A stretch of 16,681 nucleotides of DNA from Tissierellia bacterium (GTDB taxonomy: Bacteria > Bacillota > Clostridia > Tissierellales > Tepidimicrobiaceae): positions 1 through 16,681 of the forward strand of contig JAAYRM010000151.1 in NCBI GenBank assembly GCA_012518745.1, given 5' to 3'. The notes under the pieces are model-generated. The model saw only the letters and a program-made list of their open reading frames with translations, searched no databases and had not been told where the DNA came from. Each line of letters begins with the position of its first letter. Within the stretch, counting starts at the first letter, position 1. Positions 14,078 to 16,681 of this stretch are shown one piece after another. Both the position numbers and the translations under genes were made by a program.

Positions 14078-15301
14078 ATGAGCAGAGTATTAGTAGTTGG
14101 CGGTGGGGCGGCTGGGATGATGGCTGCAATATCTGCTAGGAGGCATGGGGCAGGGGTCACCATCCTAGAGAGAAATGATAGGGTGGGCAAAAAGATATTG
14201 GCGACGGGAAATGGAAGATGCAATTATACCAACATAAATCTATCGATCAACAACTATCATGGAAGCAATCCTAAGTTTGCATACAGTTTTATATCTAGAT
14301 TCGGGGTCGACGAAACCATCGATTTCTTTGAAAGATTGGGTATCGCCCCTATTGTCGAAAATGATGGAAGGGTATTTCCATTATCCCTTCAGAGCTCCAG
14401 CGTTCTTGATGTGCTGAGATTTGAATTAGAGGATTTGGGCATAGAGACAATGCTAGATTCCCATGTAGTTGATATTAAAAAGGAAAAGGAATTCGTTGTA
14501 ACATTAAAGAATGGCAATAAAATATATGGGGATCGCTTAATACTTACTACTGGGGGAAATGCTGCACCGGCTACCGGCTCTGATGGAAATGGGTATCGAT
14601 TAGCCCAAGGTTTGGGGCACAGTATGGAGACAATTTTCCCCGGCTTAGTTCAATTGGAATTGGATGGGGACCTATTCAAGCAGGTAAATGGGGTTAAGTT
14701 TCCTGGCGTGGCAGGGCTTTATGAAGGGGATCGGCTGATCAGAGAAGATGATGGGGATATACTATTTACAAACTATGGCATATCTGGGCCACCTATTCTT
14801 CAATTAAGTAGAACTGCCTTGGAGTACCTAAATAATGGGACGAATATAGATTTGAGGATATCCATAATACACACTAAAAACCAACATGAGCTATACGAAT
14901 ATCTACAGTATAGATTTGCCTTTATGCAAAGGAAAACGGTAGAGGTAGCCCTGATAGGATTGATAAATAAGAGATTGATAATACCCGTTTTGCGGGAAGT
15001 TGAAATCGACAAGGATAAACAGATAGCTCATATATCAAACGAAGAAATGGAGAGATTGTCTATCATATTAACTAATTTAAAATTCAGTATAATTGGGAGT
15101 AGGTCTTGGAGAGATGCGCAAATTACTGCAGGAGGCATATCAACTGATGAGATAGATAATTTGACCATAGAATCAAAGCTAGTAGAGGGTTTGTTTTTCG
15201 CAGGTGAAATAGTGGATATAGATGGAGATTGTGGAGGTTTTAATCTACAATGGGCTTGGTCATCTGGATATATAGCTGGGAAAAATGCTGCAACAGGGTA
15301 G
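14078..15301 (+). CDS. HI0933/BaiN-family FAD-dependent oxidoreductase
   Basis: A 407-aa flavoprotein of the widespread HI0933-like family, often annotated as NAD(P)/FAD-dependent oxidoreductase or aminoacetone oxidase family; one clostridial member, BaiN, reduces bile-acid intermediates, but the substrate of most members is unknown. The N-terminal dinucleotide fold has GGGAAG (residues 8-13) and the adenine-binding ERNDRVGKKI. The family motifs GNGRCNYTN, TTGGNAAPATGSDGNGY, TNYGISGPPIL, ITAGGIS and the C-terminal FAD-contacting GDCGGFNLQWAWSSGYIAG are all present, so it should be active. AGAGGAG lies before ATG 14078. The next gene starts 25 bp downstream without a terminator, so the two probably share a transcript. 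Genomic context does not reveal the substrate. Confidence 0.9.
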   Translation: MSRVLVVGGGAAGMMAAISARRHGAGVTILERNDRVGKKILATGNGRCNYTNINLSINNYHGSNPKFAYSFISRFGVDETIDFFERLGIAPIVENDGRVFPLSLQSSSVLDVLRFELEDLGIETMLDSHVVDIKKEKEFVVTLKNGNKIYGDRLILTTGGNAAPATGSDGNGYRLAQGLGHSMETIFPGLVQLELDGDLFKQVNGVKFPGVAGLYEGDRLIREDDGDILFTNYGISGPPILQLSRTALEYLNNGTNIDLRISIIHTKNQHELYEYLQYRFAFMQRKTVEVALIGLINKRLIIPVLREVEIDKDKQIAHISNEEMERLSIILTNLKFSIIGSRSWRDAQITAGGISTDEIDNLTIESKLVEGLFFAGEIVDIDGDCGGFNLQWAWSSGYIAGKNAATG

Positions 15302-15326
15302 ACAGCAAAAGATTGAAAGGATTGAT

Positions 15327-16631
15327 ATGATGTTCAATATGAACATGAGATTGAGAGGGTTGGCGGAACAGAATAGAGATATAAAGGTAGCAGTAGTAGG
15401 AACAGGAAAGATGGGTAAAGGGTTAATAAATCAAATGTCTAGGATAGACGGGATGATACCATCCCTAGTTATTAATAGAAATGTAGACAAAGCGATAGAT
15501 GCTCTGCTATCATCAGGAATAGCAAGAGAGGATATAGAGGTATCAAATTCATTGAAGCAAATAAACCATGCGCTTGAAAAAGGAAAATTTGTAGCCGCTG
15601 AATACATGGAGTTAGCAGCAAAGGCCTATATAATAGATGCAGTGGTAGATGCTACAGGAGTACCGGAGGTGGGGGCGCAATTATCCCTTCAGGCTATAGA
15701 AAATGGCAAGCATATAATAATGCTGAATGTAGAGGCTGACTCGGTTGTTGGGCCTATATTATACAAGAAGGCGAAGGGGGCTGGGGTTGTATATACGGGA
15801 TCGGCCGGGGATGAACCAGGCGCAGTTATGGAATTATATAATTTAGCAACTGGTATAGGTTTTGAGGTTCTAGCTATTGGAAAGGGGAAGAACAATCCTA
15901 TAGATTTGGAAGCCAATCCGGACACGGTACATGAAAAAGCCTTGACTAATGGACTCAACCCCTATATGCTTACGGGATTTATCGATGGAACAAACACCAT
16001 GATAGAGATGACCTGCATGGCTAATGCAACGGGATTTGTTCCAGATATCAGGGGTGGGCATGGTATAGAGAGTAATATAGACGATTTGACCAAATACTTT
16101 AGCTTAAAAGAAGAAGGTGGAATCCTAAACAGATATGGGGTAGTAGATTATGTGCGTGGGATAGCACCGGGGGTATTTTTGATATTCACTACGAAATTGG
16201 AAGAGATACATAGGCAATTGGATTATCTAAGCATGGGACAAGGTCCCAACTATTGTCTATATAGACCTTACCATCTTACAAGCCTCGAAACCCCTATTAC
16301 CATATTTGATGCTTGTATCCATAACAGATCTAGCATAGCTCCAATCAGATCTAGCATAGCTGAAACCATTACAATAGCTAAAAAGGATTTAAAAGCCGGG
16401 GAAAGGCTGGATAGGATAGGTGGATATACCATTCTTGGTAGCGTAGAAGAGTATGATGCGGCTAGGAAAAAGAATCTTGTTCCCATAGGTTTAATAGATG
16501 AAAATACTAGATTGATACAAGATGTAAAGAAGGGTGAATTATTGACCTATGACATGTTGGAGATGGATACAACAACTACCATATATAAATTAAGAGCCCT
16601 ACAGGATAGGGAGATGGGGGTTAATATATAA
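15327..16631 (+). CDS. COG4091-type homoserine-dehydrogenase-like protein with C-terminal SAF domain
   Basis: I start this at ATG 15327 (434 aa), 6 nt after GAAAGG (15315-15320); a longer in-frame start at 15285 would overlap the preceding gene and has no ribosome binding site. An N-terminal Rossmann fold carries VAVVGTGKMGKG (GTGKMG at 25-30). The middle part (VDATGVPEVGA, YTGSAGDEPGA, GHGIESNIDDL, GIAPGVFLIF) resembles homoserine dehydrogenase-like oxidoreductases. Residues about 347-415 form a SAF domain (TIAKKDLKAGERLD, GLIDENTRLIQDVKKGELLT). This architecture is COG4091; it is probably not the biosynthetic homoserine dehydrogenase, and the substrate is unknown, with sugar-acid or amino-acid metabolism both possible. 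An exact 16-bp repeat at 16325-16340 and 16346-16361 encodes RSSIA twice, apparently without changing the expected length. Confidence 0.85.
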   Translation: MMFNMNMRLRGLAEQNRDIKVAVVGTGKMGKGLINQMSRIDGMIPSLVINRNVDKAIDALLSSGIAREDIEVSNSLKQINHALEKGKFVAAEYMELAAKAYIIDAVVDATGVPEVGAQLSLQAIENGKHIIMLNVEADSVVGPILYKKAKGAGVVYTGSAGDEPGAVMELYNLATGIGFEVLAIGKGKNNPIDLEANPDTVHEKALTNGLNPYMLTGFIDGTNTMIEMTCMANATGFVPDIRGGHGIESNIDDLTKYFSLKEEGGILNRYGVVDYVRGIAPGVFLIFTTKLEEIHRQLDYLSMGQGPNYCLYRPYHLTSLETPITIFDACIHNRSSIAPIRSSIAETITIAKKDLKAGERLDRIGGYTILGSVEEYDAARKKNLVPIGLIDENTRLIQDVKKGELLTYDMLEMDTTTTIYKLRALQDREMGVNI

Positions 16632-16656
16632 GTATAATAAGAATGGAGGATTTACC

Positions 16657-16681
16657 ATGATATACATTAAAAATGAAGACA
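16657..16681 (+). CDS. Start of a further gene, cut by the window edge
   Basis: ATG 16657 follows GGAGG (16645-16649) at good spacing and opens a frame reading MIYIKNED before the sequence ends. It lies 25 bp after the COG4091 gene, with no terminator between, so it is probably the third gene of that operon. Eight codons are too few to name it. Confidence 0.6.

Noticed and set aside
16325..16361. Exact 16-bp repeat with 21-bp period inside the COG4091 gene, as a recent duplication
   Set aside because: It encodes RSSIA twice, but the protein appears to keep normal family length there, so it may be chance or codon-level similarity instead of an insertion.
1..16681. CRISPR arrays, tRNA or rRNA genes, insertion sequences, phage genes
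   Set aside because: No regularly spaced repeats, cloverleaf sequences, transposase or integrase motifs or terminal inverted repeats were seen on either strand.

Overview
The window looks like a chromosomal segment of an anaerobic, AT-rich, low-GC Gram-positive bacterium (Bacillota, class Clostridia or Tissierellia). The gene order end of hpt / ftsH / ECF S component / coaX / dusB / hypothetical / greA / lysS is the familiar Bacillota housekeeping order. Ribosome binding sites are strong GGAGG types, several genes seem to start with TTG or just inside the longest open frame, and AGG, ATA and GGG codons dominate the housekeeping genes. A B12-dependent ribonucleotide reductase fits an anaerobe. 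I do not assign a species.

Layout. 1-60: last codons of hpt. 149-1960: ftsH behind its own extended -10 promoter and before a terminator. 2029-3725: a unit with a near-consensus promoter, a structured leader, a membrane S component (probably for pantothenate) and coaX, closed by a terminator whose stem contains the coaX stop codon. 3746-4717: dusB. 4773-5726: an unrecognised gene whose start looks frameshifted at a (TA)4 tract. 5730-7917: a consensus promoter, a 16-bp palindrome, greA, lysS and a terminator. 8079-10470: tandem NrdR boxes, nrdJ and a hairpin. 10532-13785, minus strand: a secondary-alcohol dehydrogenase and its likely sigma-54 activator, with a -24/-12 promoter and a paired enhancer-like site between them. 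14001-16681, plus strand: an HI0933/BaiN-type flavoprotein, a COG4091 homoserine-dehydrogenase-like protein with a SAF domain, and the first codons of another gene.

How it fits together. The left 10.4 kb is core biology: proteolysis, coenzyme A supply, tRNA modification, transcript cleavage, lysyl-tRNA charging and dNTP synthesis. The adh plus activator block is the accessory part. It runs against all its neighbours, uses a different balance of isoleucine codons, and carries every cis element needed for alcohol- or ketone-responsive sigma-54 control. I see no phage, transposon, CRISPR array, tRNA or rRNA. Nothing here clearly amounts to a wholly new system; the most unusual items are the self-contained sigma-54 adh module, the S component with an inserted membrane hairpin and its switch-like leader, and the frameshifted start of the gene before greA.
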